Source: an uncultured bacterium (GTDB lineage Bacteria; Bacillota; Clostridia; Christensenellales; HGM11417). Taken from it: a DNA stretch of 64,000 bases. The notes beneath the pieces are model-generated. The model worked only from the letters and a program-made list of their open reading frames with translations. It was not told where the DNA came from and searched no databases. Below are positions 26,978-34,328 of this stretch, piece by piece; position 1 is the stretch's first letter, and the number at the start of each line of letters is the position of its first letter. Location of the stretch: assembly GCA_905215695.1 (NCBI GenBank), contig CAJMQN010000006.1, positions 62,001 through 126,000 of the forward strand, given 5' to 3'. Made by a program: the position numbers and the translations under genes.

Positions 26978-29059
26978 ATGGCAATGCAAGGGGCGAAATG
27001 GGTGTGGACTGCCGGTAATGACGGCACAATCAACGCATACGCGGATTTTGCGGTGGACTTCGAGGCGGAGAGCCGCGCGGTTGCGCGCGTCTGCGCATCG
27101 ACGGACTATGCGCTGTACTGCAACGGCGTATTCGTCTCCGCGGGCGCGTATGCAAGCTATCCCGAAAAGAAATATTACGACGAAATCGAGCTCCCGGTTC
27201 GTCCGGGCAAAAATCGGCTCGCGATTGTGGGTTACTGCGTGAATTTTCCCTTTTCCACGAGCGTAAAGGACAGTCGGGGCGTGCTCTTCGAGGTGGAATC
27301 CGATTGCGCGCGCGTCTGTTCGGGGGAGGACACGCTCTGCCGTGTTTCCCGCGAATATAAAAGCGGTCTTGTCCCGCACGTGACGCCCCAGCTCGGCTAC
27401 ACGGTTTGCGCGGATTTGACAGCATACGACGGTTGGAGGAAACAGGATGGGAAACTTTCGGGTTTTGCGCCCGCGCGCGCGCTCGAAAATAAATCCGAAC
27501 TTGCGCCCCGTCCCGTCTCGCGGTTGACCCGCGGCGCGCCCGCGTTCGGGCGGCTGCACGGACAGGGACTCTTCCGTCTCGGCGCGGGGGAGAGTCTCGG
27601 GGACAAAATTCAGAAATCCTATCTTGCCGCGCGGCGGCTCGGGGACTTTACGCAGGTGATTCCCGAGGACAAGACGCCCTATGTCTTTCAGCCGACGGGC
27701 GAGAAGGCTGACGGCGTATATCTCCTCTTTGACCTCGGCGGAGAGCGGACGGGGAGTTTTGCGGCGGAATTTGAATTTTCCGCGGAGACAGAGGTTGATT
27801 ACTGCTGGGGCGAGCACCTCGACGACCTGCGCGTGCGCACGGAAATTTCGGGTCGGAATTTTGTCGGTTCCTATCGCGCGCCGAAAGGTCGGTCGCTGTA
27901 TGTCGAGCGTTTCCGCCGTTTGGGGCTTCGGTATCTCATGGTATTCGTGCATGCGGAATGCTTTACGCTGTACGGCGCGGGAATCGAACCCGCGGTGTAT
28001 CCCGTGACGAAAAAGCCGGGCAAGCTCTCCGACCCCCTGCACGAGAAGATCCGCGAGGTCGGCGTGCACACCCTGCACTGCTGTATGCACGAACACTACG
28101 AGGACTGTCCCTGGAGAGAGCAGTCGCAGTATGTCATGGACTCCCGCAATCAGATGCTTGCGGGGTACTATTGCTTCGAGAACCGCGAGTTTGCGCGGGC
28201 GAGCCTTCTGCTCATGTCCGACCGAATCGACGAAAACGGGCAGATTCCCCTGATGCAGCCCTCCGAATTTCCGACTTACATTCCCGACTTTACGCTCTGC
28301 TATCCGGCGGTAGTCGCGGACTATCTCGAATATACGGGGGACGAGAGCGTGCTCCCCGTGCTTCTTCCGCGGCTCGAGCGCATTGTCGCAGGCTTTGAGA
28401 GCCGTTTGGACGAGACGGGAATGATTCCTCGCAGTCACGACGAGAACGAATGGAACTTCTTTGAATGGACGGACGGCATGGCGAACGGGTGCGGGTATGA
28501 CGCGCGGAAATTCGGAAAGGAGTACGCGCTCCCGAATCAGGCGTTTTTCGTCATAGCGCTCGAGGGCTATCTCGACTGCCTCGCGCGCGCGGGGAAGAGG
28601 GACGAAAAGCGCGAAACGCTGAAAGCATCCCTTATCGAACGCGCGGACGCGGCGTTTTGGCAGGAGCGGGAGGGAAGATACGCGACCTATCTCACGGACG
28701 GGGAGCTTACGCACGGCGCGGAATACACGCAGGTACTCGCGGCGTATGCGGGAATCGCGCGCGGGGAGCGCAGGGAAAGGGTGCTTTCTCTTCTGACCTC
28801 TTCGGACAACGGTCTTGTCGGACTTTCCCTGTCAAACTACCTCTATAAATACGACGTCCTGCTCTCCGAAGGGGGGAGATTCCGTGACTTTGTCAGGGCG
28901 GAAATCGAACGGATTTGGGGAGACATGCTGTATTCGGGCGCGACGACCTTCTACGAGGTTCAGGAGGGCGCGGACGCATTCTATTATGCGGGTTCGCTCT
29001 GCCACGGCTGGAGCGCGCTTCCAGTGTATATCTACGGCAAATACGGTTTGGTAAAATAG
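26978..29059 (+). CDS. Glycoside hydrolase family 78-like alpha-L-rhamnosidase
   Basis: This 693-residue protein has an N-terminal beta-sandwich region (about 1-340) and a six-hairpin helical barrel. The GH78-type segment HYEDCPWREQSQYVMDSRNQ lies near residue 373, and the acidic residues expected for acid/base roles are present in it; further barrel motifs include NEWNFFEWTDGMANG and GATTFYEVQEG. It has no signal peptide, so it should act in the cytoplasm on imported rhamnosides. It is flanked by terminators on both sides and so is probably transcribed alone; a TACAAT (26942-26947) is a possible -10. The related gene at 40942 belongs to a transporter operon. Confidence 0.78.
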   Translation: MAMQGAKWVWTAGNDGTINAYADFAVDFEAESRAVARVCASTDYALYCNGVFVSAGAYASYPEKKYYDEIELPVRPGKNRLAIVGYCVNFPFSTSVKDSRGVLFEVESDCARVCSGEDTLCRVSREYKSGLVPHVTPQLGYTVCADLTAYDGWRKQDGKLSGFAPARALENKSELAPRPVSRLTRGAPAFGRLHGQGLFRLGAGESLGDKIQKSYLAARRLGDFTQVIPEDKTPYVFQPTGEKADGVYLLFDLGGERTGSFAAEFEFSAETEVDYCWGEHLDDLRVRTEISGRNFVGSYRAPKGRSLYVERFRRLGLRYLMVFVHAECFTLYGAGIEPAVYPVTKKPGKLSDPLHEKIREVGVHTLHCCMHEHYEDCPWREQSQYVMDSRNQMLAGYYCFENREFARASLLLMSDRIDENGQIPLMQPSEFPTYIPDFTLCYPAVVADYLEYTGDESVLPVLLPRLERIVAGFESRLDETGMIPRSHDENEWNFFEWTDGMANGCGYDARKFGKEYALPNQAFFVIALEGYLDCLARAGKRDEKRETLKASLIERADAAFWQEREGRYATYLTDGELTHGAEYTQVLAAYAGIARGERRERVLSLLTSSDNGLVGLSLSNYLYKYDVLLSEGGRFRDFVRAEIERIWGDMLYSGATTFYEVQEGADAFYYAGSLCHGWSALPVYIYGKYGLVK

Positions 29060-29065
29060 AAGAAG

Positions 29066-29094
29066 AGCGGCGGAACAACTCCGCCGCTTTTTTT
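29066..29094. terminator. Terminator between convergent genes
   Basis: AGCGGCGGA (29066-29074) pairs with TCCGCCGCT (29080-29088), followed by T to 29094 on the + strand. On the - strand the stem is followed by a broken T-rich tract, so it may also serve the macrodomain gene. Confidence 0.85.
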
Positions 29095-29863
29095 ATGCCA
29101 AAATCAGTTTTTGGTAGATTTCTCGGTCGCTGTCGAGGAATACGTCAAAGATAACCCGAACTTTCCGCGGAACCTCAGCAAGCCATTCCCGCACGGTGTC
29201 GAGGGCGAGCGCCGCGGCGTCCTCCTGCGGGTATCCGAACACGCCCGTCGAGATACAGCAGAAGGCGATGCTTGTAAGTCCCATTTCTTCCGCCTTGGCG
29301 AGGCAGGAGCGGTAACAGCTTTGGAGGTCTCTGCGGTTCTCGGGCGTGACATTTCCGCGGACGATCGGTCCCACCGTGTGGAAGATGTAGCGCGAGGGGA
29401 GATTATACGCGGAAGTGACCCGAACTCCGCCGTTCTTTTCGAGCCTGCCCTTCATCATCTTGTCGCAGTCCAACCGCACCTGCACGCCCGCAAAGGAGTG
29501 AATCACGTTGTCGATGCAGTTGTGCAGTGGCTGAAAACAGCCGAGCAGAGCGGCGTTGCAGGCGTTGACGATAGCCTCCGCGTTGAGCCGCGCAATGTCT
29601 CCCTGCCAGAGCGCGATTCCGTCCTGATACTCGAGACTGTTAACATCCATAATACCCCGCTTTTGGGTGAGGTCAGAGAGGTAGCGGTCCTGCAAACGCA
29701 GAAATTCCTCGGAGACAGGCGCGGGGGGACGCAGGTTGCAGAGTGCGCGGAAAAGCTCCGGCTTTCCCCCCGAATGCGGCAGAAAATAGGAATTCCACCC
29801 CTCGGCTTGCAGAATTTCAATCAGTCTGTCCAAAATTCGGTCGGTTTCATATTCGGTCGGCAT
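29093..29863 (-). CDS. Zinc-containing macrodomain protein, ADP-ribosyl hydrolase
   Basis: This 256-residue protein has an N-terminal helical segment of about 75 residues and then a macrodomain. It shows the zinc macrodomain signature NACNAALLGCFQPLHNCIDN, with ligands C109, H114 and C116, the adenine-side GDIARLNAEAIVNA and the phosphate loop CISTGVFGYP. Family members linked to SirTM sirtuins remove ADP-ribose from proteins. It overlaps the upstream sirtuin gene by 17 bases, so the two are co-expressed as writer and eraser. The GcvH-like target and lipoate ligase of the Staphylococcus/Streptococcus operons are absent here. Confidence 0.92.
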   Translation of the reverse strand: MPTEYETDRILDRLIEILQAEGWNSYFLPHSGGKPELFRALCNLRPPAPVSEEFLRLQDRYLSDLTQKRGIMDVNSLEYQDGIALWQGDIARLNAEAIVNACNAALLGCFQPLHNCIDNVIHSFAGVQVRLDCDKMMKGRLEKNGGVRVTSAYNLPSRYIFHTVGPIVRGNVTPENRRDLQSCYRSCLAKAEEMGLTSIAFCCISTGVFGYPQEDAAALALDTVREWLAEVPRKVRVIFDVFLDSDREIYQKLILA

Positions 29864-30689
29864 GAAACACCTCGTTCATATTTTCCGAAAATGAGATTGT
29901 CCGCTCCCGCGTCTCGGGAAACCCTTCCGGTGCGTCCCGATTACAGCGTATGAGTGTCGCGTTCTCATTTTCATAGGTCATCTGTTCAAAGGGAAACCTG
30001 ATGATGCCGGGGGTGTTGAATCCGACTCCGAGTTCGAGAAAGACCGTGCGCCCCTTTGCCGCCCGCCCAAGAAAATCTTCGTATCTATCCCGCATGCGCC
30101 GCCAGTCCGCGTTTTCCACGAAAAAGGCGTCCTTTCGGATATGGATTTCCATTTCTTCGCCGCAGACGGGGCATAGGGGAATCAGTTCCGAGGGAATCCG
30201 ATAGTCTAGCGTCCTGCTCGCCATTTCCCTGACAAGTCCTTCGTCGGCGTAGAGTCGGTCGTGGCATCCCTTCGCGCACTGTAAAAATCCGTAATTGCCC
30301 TGCACCTCGAAGATTTTTGAGGAATCGAATCCCGCCTTTTCGAATTGGCTCTCGACATTGGTGGTGACGACGAAGTGCTCCCGCTCTTCAAAGAGGGAAA
30401 ATAACCTGCGGTAGAGAGGCGAGGCGGGCTCTTCGAATCGGTTGACGAGGATATGGCGGGCGTGGTGCGCCCAACGCTCTTCCGAACTTCGGAAGGGATA
30501 GAACATGCCCGCATACATATCGGTTATCCCGTATTTCTCTTTATAATCCGAAAAATACCTTTCAAAACGTGCGCCGCCGTAGTCGAGTCCTGCGGCGGCA
30601 GAAAGTCCCGCACCGCCGCCCAAGAGGACAAAATCCGCTTGCGCGAGCGCATTCCGCGCCATTTCAAGTCTTTTCTCGAAGGGGAGCAT
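29847..30689 (-). CDS. Class-M sirtuin (SirTM), protein ADP-ribosyltransferase
   Basis: This 280-residue protein has a Rossmann NAD site GGGAGLSAAAGLDYGG (24-39), the nicotinamide-pocket segment TTNVESQF with N111, and a zinc site formed by C138, C142 and a later C-x2-C (CPVC). In ordinary sirtuins a catalytic histidine follows; here that place is Q130 in EVQGNYG, as in SirTM enzymes, which ADP-ribosylate proteins rather than deacetylate. The gene lies six bases after the frameshifted NAD(P)-binding gene and overlaps the macrodomain gene, so all three form one unit. The protein target cannot be identified here. Confidence 0.9.
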   Translation of the reverse strand: MLPFEKRLEMARNALAQADFVLLGGGAGLSAAAGLDYGGARFERYFSDYKEKYGITDMYAGMFYPFRSSEERWAHHARHILVNRFEEPASPLYRRLFSLFEEREHFVVTTNVESQFEKAGFDSSKIFEVQGNYGFLQCAKGCHDRLYADEGLVREMASRTLDYRIPSELIPLCPVCGEEMEIHIRKDAFFVENADWRRMRDRYEDFLGRAAKGRTVFLELGVGFNTPGIIRFPFEQMTYENENATLIRCNRDAPEGFPETRERTISFSENMNEVFHADRI

Positions 30690-30695
30690 ACCGAT

Positions 30696-31330
30696 TTATT
30701 CTCCGATCACCGAAAACCGTTTGCCGTCGTGTTTTCCGCTTTCTGCCTCGTCAATCATGGCAACGGCGTAATCCGCATAGCTGATTGCGCTCAATCCCCG
30801 AGCGTTTTCAAAGTATTCTTCCCCGCCCGAAAGATACCTGCCTGTCCGCGCGCCCTCCGCCCGGAAGTCTGCGGCGGGGGAAAGATAGGTCCATTTCACA
30901 TCCCTGCGCTCGCGGAGCATATCGAGCGCACTACGCATACTTTCTGCAAGAGGCTTATAGGCTTCGGGAAAACTCGGAAGTTCCATGAGCATTTTTGCAT
31001 GTGCGGGATTGACGAAAAGACTGCCCGCACCGCCCACGACGAGCAGCCGGGTTTCCGTTCCCGAAAGCGCGTCGCAGAGGTGCATAAGCGAAGTCGTGTG
31101 TTGGGGGAGCGTCTCTTCCGTCCAGGCGCCGAACGCATCGATCACGGCGTCGAATCCCTGCAAGTCCTCCCGGGTCAGCGCAAAAAGGCTTTGACAATTT
31201 TCTTTGCGCCGAGTGCAAGCTCTGCTTCCGCATTCCGCACAAAACCTGTCACCTCGTGTCCCCGGGACAATGCCTCGCTCACAAGAAGGCGCCCTTGCTT
31301 TCCCGCCGCACATACCACTGCAATCTTCAT
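30696..31330 (-). pseudogene. NAD(P)-binding atypical SDR (YwnB-like), frameshifted
   Basis: The reading frame starts at the ATG at 31330 (eight bases after GGAGG) with MKIAVVCAAGKQGRLLVSEA, an NAD(P)-binding Rossmann start, and stops early at a TGA just after residue 50. The remainder, LFALTREDLQGFDAVIDAFGAW to the C-terminus at 30696, continues in another frame. The frames meet at a run of five A (31182-31186, T on the coding strand); one more base in the run would restore a protein of about 211 residues. This may be a real mutation, phase variation or an assembly error. The nearest match is the YwnB/NmrA-like group, which in Bacillus subtilis is paired with the Rrf2 protein YwnA, as it is here. 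Confidence 0.8.
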
Positions 31331-31356
31331 ACTGTTGTTCCTCCTAAAAAAATTTA

Positions 31357-31379
31357 GTTGTAATCATTTCAATTATAAC
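31357..31379. promoter_or_regulatory. Operator dyad 1 (start region of the SirTM operon)
   Basis: GTTGTAAT-N7-ATTATAAC, 23 bp, arms matching at seven of eight positions. It covers the predicted transcription start of the - strand operon and lies exactly 42 bp from dyad 2. Confidence 0.6.
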
Positions 31380-31382
31380 AAC

Positions 31383-31411
31383 AACATAGCATGGTTTTGT
31401 TGTAATGTCAA
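31383..31411 (-). promoter_or_regulatory. Promoter of the NAD(P)-binding/SirTM/macrodomain operon
   Basis: On the - strand, TTGACA (complement of 31406-31411) and TATGTT (complement of 31383-31388) are 17 bp apart. The -35 box lies within dyad 2. Confidence 0.65.
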
Positions 31412-31421
31412 GTGTTACAAC
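31399..31421. promoter_or_regulatory. Operator dyad 2 (over the -35 of the SirTM operon)
   Basis: GTTGTAAT-N7-GTTACAAC, 23 bp, arms matching at seven of eight positions. It shares TGTAATGTCAA and TTACAAC with dyad 3 upstream of the Rrf2 gene. Confidence 0.7.
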
Positions 31422-31465
31422 AAAAAAATAAAAATTTCGGCGCTTCCGAAAGGGGAATGCCGAAA
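31422..31465 (-). terminator. Terminator after the Rrf2 regulator gene
   Basis: On the - strand TTTCGGC (complement of 31459-31465) pairs with GCCGAAA (complement of 31435-31441), followed by a T-rich tract. Confidence 0.75.
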
Positions 31466-31468
31466 CTT

Positions 31469-31900
31469 TCAGTTGTTTGCGAGAGGGGTTAGTTCGTCGA
31501 GAAGATTTTGAAGAGTGACCCCTTGAAGCTCGCGTTCCATGGCGGACTGCGCGTCCGCAAGGTGCGGAGTCAGCAAGTCATGCACATGTTTTCCCACAGG
31601 GCAGGCGGGGTTCGGGTTTTCATGGAAGTGGAAGAGCAAATCCTCCGCGCATCCCACCGCCCGGAAGATATCGAGCAAAGTGATGTCCGCCGGGTCGCGG
31701 GCGAGCTTTGCGCCGCCGCTTCCCGCCGCGACTTCGACGAGCCCCGCGGCTTTCAGCGCACCGAGGGTGCGCCGGATGACAACGGGGTTGACCTGTACGC
31801 TTGAGGCGATGAATTCCGAAGTGGTCTTATAGTTGTTCCCGAAAAACTGTACGGCAAGCAAGGTGTGAACCGCAACCGTAAATCTCGATGCAATTTTCAT
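31469..31900 (-). CDS. Rrf2 family transcriptional regulator (YwnA-like)
   Basis: This 143-residue protein has an N-terminal winged helix-turn-helix beginning MKIASRFTVAVHTLL, with recognition segment VNPVVIRRTLGALKAAGLV and a wing (GSGGAKLARDPADITLLDIF). Only two cysteines follow (in VGCAEDL and ACPVG), so the three-cysteine iron-sulfur site of IscR is not complete; redox sensing through the two cysteines is possible. The paired YwnB-like gene and the shared operator dyads suggest it represses both itself and the SirTM operon. The ATG at 31900 begins only seven bases after its -10 box and has no ribosome site. Confidence 0.88.
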   Translation of the reverse strand: MKIASRFTVAVHTLLAVQFFGNNYKTTSEFIASSVQVNPVVIRRTLGALKAAGLVEVAAGSGGAKLARDPADITLLDIFRAVGCAEDLLFHFHENPNPACPVGKHVHDLLTPHLADAQSAMERELQGVTLQNLLDELTPLANN

Positions 31901-31907
31901 ATCTGAT

Positions 31908-31936
31908 ATTATACACGTACATACGTGTAATGTCAA
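31908..31936 (-). promoter_or_regulatory. Consensus promoter of the Rrf2 gene (leaderless)
   Basis: On the - strand TTGACA (complement of 31931-31936), 17 bp, TATAAT (complement of 31908-31913). Seven bases separate the -10 box from the ATG, so transcription should start at or next to the start codon. A palindrome ACACGT-N4-ACGTGT (31913-31928) fills most of the spacer. Confidence 0.85.
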
Positions 31937-31946
31937 CGATTACAAC
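31924..31946. promoter_or_regulatory. Operator dyad 3 (over the -35 of the Rrf2 gene)
   Basis: CGTGTAAT-N7-ATTACAAC, 23 bp, same spacing as dyads 1 and 2 and nearly the same right half. The -35 TTGACA sits in it at the same place as in dyad 2, which suggests autorepression. Confidence 0.65.
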
Positions 31947-33427
31947 GGGAGGTCTTTTTTCTCGAACCGAACCACGGAGAGAACATAGGCGATGATACCG
32001 ATAACGGCGAGGATTCCGAGTTTCCAAAGCCAGGTGAGAGAACCTGCGAGAATGGATGCGCTGTCAAAGAGGGAGATGAGCGTAACATAGTTAAAGTAGT
32101 TCATCGCCTCGATGCGGATTGCGCTTGGAATAACGTGAGAACCGAAGAGTCCGAGTATGGTTGCAACGAGGAAGAACATGGACAGACCTCCTCCCACGCC
32201 CATGGATTCCTTGCTCCGGTTGAACCAAGCGGACGCGAGGAAACAGATGCCTGAGATTGCAAACATGGTCACAAATGCCCCGAGATTAAAAAGAATAAGT
32301 TGTCCGTAGGTGATCGTGACGACACTTGTGTCAATGGTCGCGAGACAGACGATTCCGGTCAGTGTAGTAAACGAGAACATGGCGAGGAGGGAGAGAATGA
32401 GAAAACTCATCTGTGTGAGGGTGACCTGTCTGCGCTTGGTGGGAGTGGAGAGCACGTACGCCATGGAGCCGGAATCCACCTGTCCCGCAATGAGATTGTT
32501 TGCGACCATGATCGTATAGACAATGGGAAGAAGCAGACCTGCCATCTTGAAAAAGATAGAACCGACGATGAGCCCGAACATATCGAGGTCTTTGATTTCA
32601 ACGAGAGAATTCTGCACATTTTCGGGGAGCTCATCGAGCATGTTTTTGGAGAGCCGTTCGATGAGCGCGGCGGTGTCCTGCTGAGGGTCGAGTGAAAGCT
32701 CGGCACGGAAACTCAGGATTGCGCTCCGCGCCTCTGCCGATATTTCTTCGGCGGTATATAGGAGACCTTCCTTCTCCAACTCGGGAGGCATTTGTTCCCC
32801 GAGCATGTCGGAGATGAACCTTGTCGCAAAAAAATCGGCATTATCTTCGGAGGTCACAAACTGTTCGATCGCAGTGGCGATGAGCATCTTTGCCTGTTCG
32901 GCGGACTCCTCGCCGTACTCGGCGAGCACCTGGTCATAGACCTCCGCGGCGACGCCATCGAGCACGTATTCGGTACGCTTCTCGTCGGAAAGGTCGTTCC
33001 CGTTTGAGAGATAGTATTCGATAAGAGAATCGACGACATTCCGTTCCAATCCGGTCGCGGCGCATACTTTTTGACGCGCGGTTTCGTCCGAATCTCCCGT
33101 GTCCACGCTTGCCGCGTATGTACCGGTTATCATTTCATAATTGTCACCCGTGCCCGCGAGCAGGGCGTCGAGACCGGCGCGCTTCTCTTCGTAGCCGGAG
33201 AGGGCGGTCCGGGTCATGTCATAGTAGGTCATGGCGTTCTTGTCGATTTCGGAATTGACGTAACTGTCCGTGAACATGTCAACCATGGAATTTCGTATTT
33301 CGCTCGCGTCCGAATTTCCCATGATGAGGAGAATGGCGGCGAGCATGAAACAGGTCGCAAAGGTCACAAGTGACCAAATGAGAATATTTGCCTTGCAGGA
33401 CTGTTTGAAAAGCGGTTTACTGAACAT
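31940..33427 (-). CDS. ABC-2 type transporter permease with large external loop
   Basis: This 495-residue membrane protein has one helix at about residues 15-37, a hydrophilic region of about 245 residues (38-283) predicted outside the cell, and then five helices from 284 on. The second part includes NNLIAGQVDSGSMAYVLSTPTKRRQ, a common motif of ABC-2 permeases. The two ATPases next to it share the unit, and the start overlaps the nearer ATPase by 11 bases. Substrate is unknown; drug, peptide or lipid export is typical. The gene's stop overlaps operator dyad 3 of the Rrf2 gene. Confidence 0.85.
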   Translation of the reverse strand: MFSKPLFKQSCKANILIWSLVTFATCFMLAAILLIMGNSDASEIRNSMVDMFTDSYVNSEIDKNAMTYYDMTRTALSGYEEKRAGLDALLAGTGDNYEMITGTYAASVDTGDSDETARQKVCAATGLERNVVDSLIEYYLSNGNDLSDEKRTEYVLDGVAAEVYDQVLAEYGEESAEQAKMLIATAIEQFVTSEDNADFFATRFISDMLGEQMPPELEKEGLLYTAEEISAEARSAILSFRAELSLDPQQDTAALIERLSKNMLDELPENVQNSLVEIKDLDMFGLIVGSIFFKMAGLLLPIVYTIMVANNLIAGQVDSGSMAYVLSTPTKRRQVTLTQMSFLILSLLAMFSFTTLTGIVCLATIDTSVVTITYGQLILFNLGAFVTMFAISGICFLASAWFNRSKESMGVGGGLSMFFLVATILGLFGSHVIPSAIRIEAMNYFNYVTLISLFDSASILAGSLTWLWKLGILAVIGIIAYVLSVVRFEKKDLPL

Positions 33428-34328
33428 TTTTTTTGAGCTCCTTTTCTCTCAAGAGTTTGTCTTTGAAGTATTTTTCAAGTGTGAACTTGACCTCTGCGAT
33501 AAATTTGACGTCCAATGCCAAGAGGTCCGAAAAGAGTTTCCCGATATCCGTGCGGGGGAGGGAGATTGTGACCTGACAATATTCGGGCTGTTCCCGCAAG
33601 ACGGCATATCCTTTTTTTCGGAATGTGAGGTAGTCCTCACGGTTGCGGAACTCGATTTTGAAATCGACAAAAGGACGGTTTCGTATGGCGTCTGTGACGG
33701 CGACATCGTCGATTCTGCCGCGGTTGATGAGCGCAACGCGGTCGCAGGTCGCCTCAAGTTCCTCGAACATGTGACTGCTCATGAGTACGGTCTTGCCCCG
33801 TGAATGAACCTCTCGTATGATGTCGAGGAACGCCGCCCGCATGAGGGGATCAAGTCCCGTGGTGGGTTCGTCGAGAATGACGATTTCGGGGTCAGCCATG
33901 AGCGCCTCGACCAGTGCGGTCTTTTGTTTCATGCCCTTGCTCATGCGCCGCAGGTTTGCGGAGGGGTCGAGCTGAAGCCGCTCAATGAGTTCGTTTGCAT
34001 ACTTCATGTCCGTTACGCCGAGGAACTCGGCTTGAGATTTCAGGAACTCCGTTCCCGTGGCGAGGTCGGGAAAAGCGATTTCCCCGGGGACATAGCCGAT
34101 ATGTCTTTTGATTTCGCTTGCGTCTCGCCAAGCGTCAAGTCCCTTGACCCGCACGTGCCCCGCGTCCGGTTTCAAAAACCCCATGATATGCCGAATGGTT
34201 GTCGTCTTTCCCGCGCCGTTGGTGCCGACGAACCCGAACATTTCGCCCTCTCGGATACCGAGGCTTACGTCAAAAACGCCGCGTCCGTCGCCGTAGTCCT
34301 TGGTCAGTTTATCGATTTCTATCTGCAT
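33417..34328 (-). CDS. ABC transporter ATP-binding protein (second of a pair)
   Basis: This 303-residue ATPase has Walker A GTNGAGKTTT near residue 35, a signature region RRMSKGMKQKTALV, Walker B IVILDEPTTGLDP and the H-loop SSHMFEE. The C-terminal 80 residues are of the type found in ABC-2 export ATPases. It is a paralogue of the next ATPase (34319-35254); with a single permease gene present, a heterodimeric motor is likely. It overlaps both neighbours by about ten bases. Confidence 0.92.
   Translation of the reverse strand: MQIEIDKLTKDYGDGRGVFDVSLGIREGEMFGFVGTNGAGKTTTIRHIMGFLKPDAGHVRVKGLDAWRDASEIKRHIGYVPGEIAFPDLATGTEFLKSQAEFLGVTDMKYANELIERLQLDPSANLRRMSKGMKQKTALVEALMADPEIVILDEPTTGLDPLMRAAFLDIIREVHSRGKTVLMSSHMFEELEATCDRVALINRGRIDDVAVTDAIRNRPFVDFKIEFRNREDYLTFRKKGYAVLREQPEYCQVTISLPRTDIGKLFSDLLALDVKFIAEVKFTLEKYFKDKLLREKELKKNVQ

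Noticed and set aside
26285..28714. 809-residue open frame on the - strand across rny and the rhamnosidase
   Set aside because: It crosses a strong terminator and two well supported genes, and has arginine-rich shadow composition with no recognisable domain.
31182..31186. Programmed -1 frameshifting at the YwnB-like gene
   Set aside because: The codons there (C TTT TTG) do not form a canonical X-XXY-YYZ slippery site, and no strong downstream structure was evident; a missing base in the homopolymer explains the data more simply.
31357..31421. Closely spaced GTTGTAAT repeats read as a CRISPR fragment or IS end
   Set aside because: Each is a palindromic 23 bp unit tied to a promoter, there is no repeat-spacer series, and no transposase or cas gene is near.
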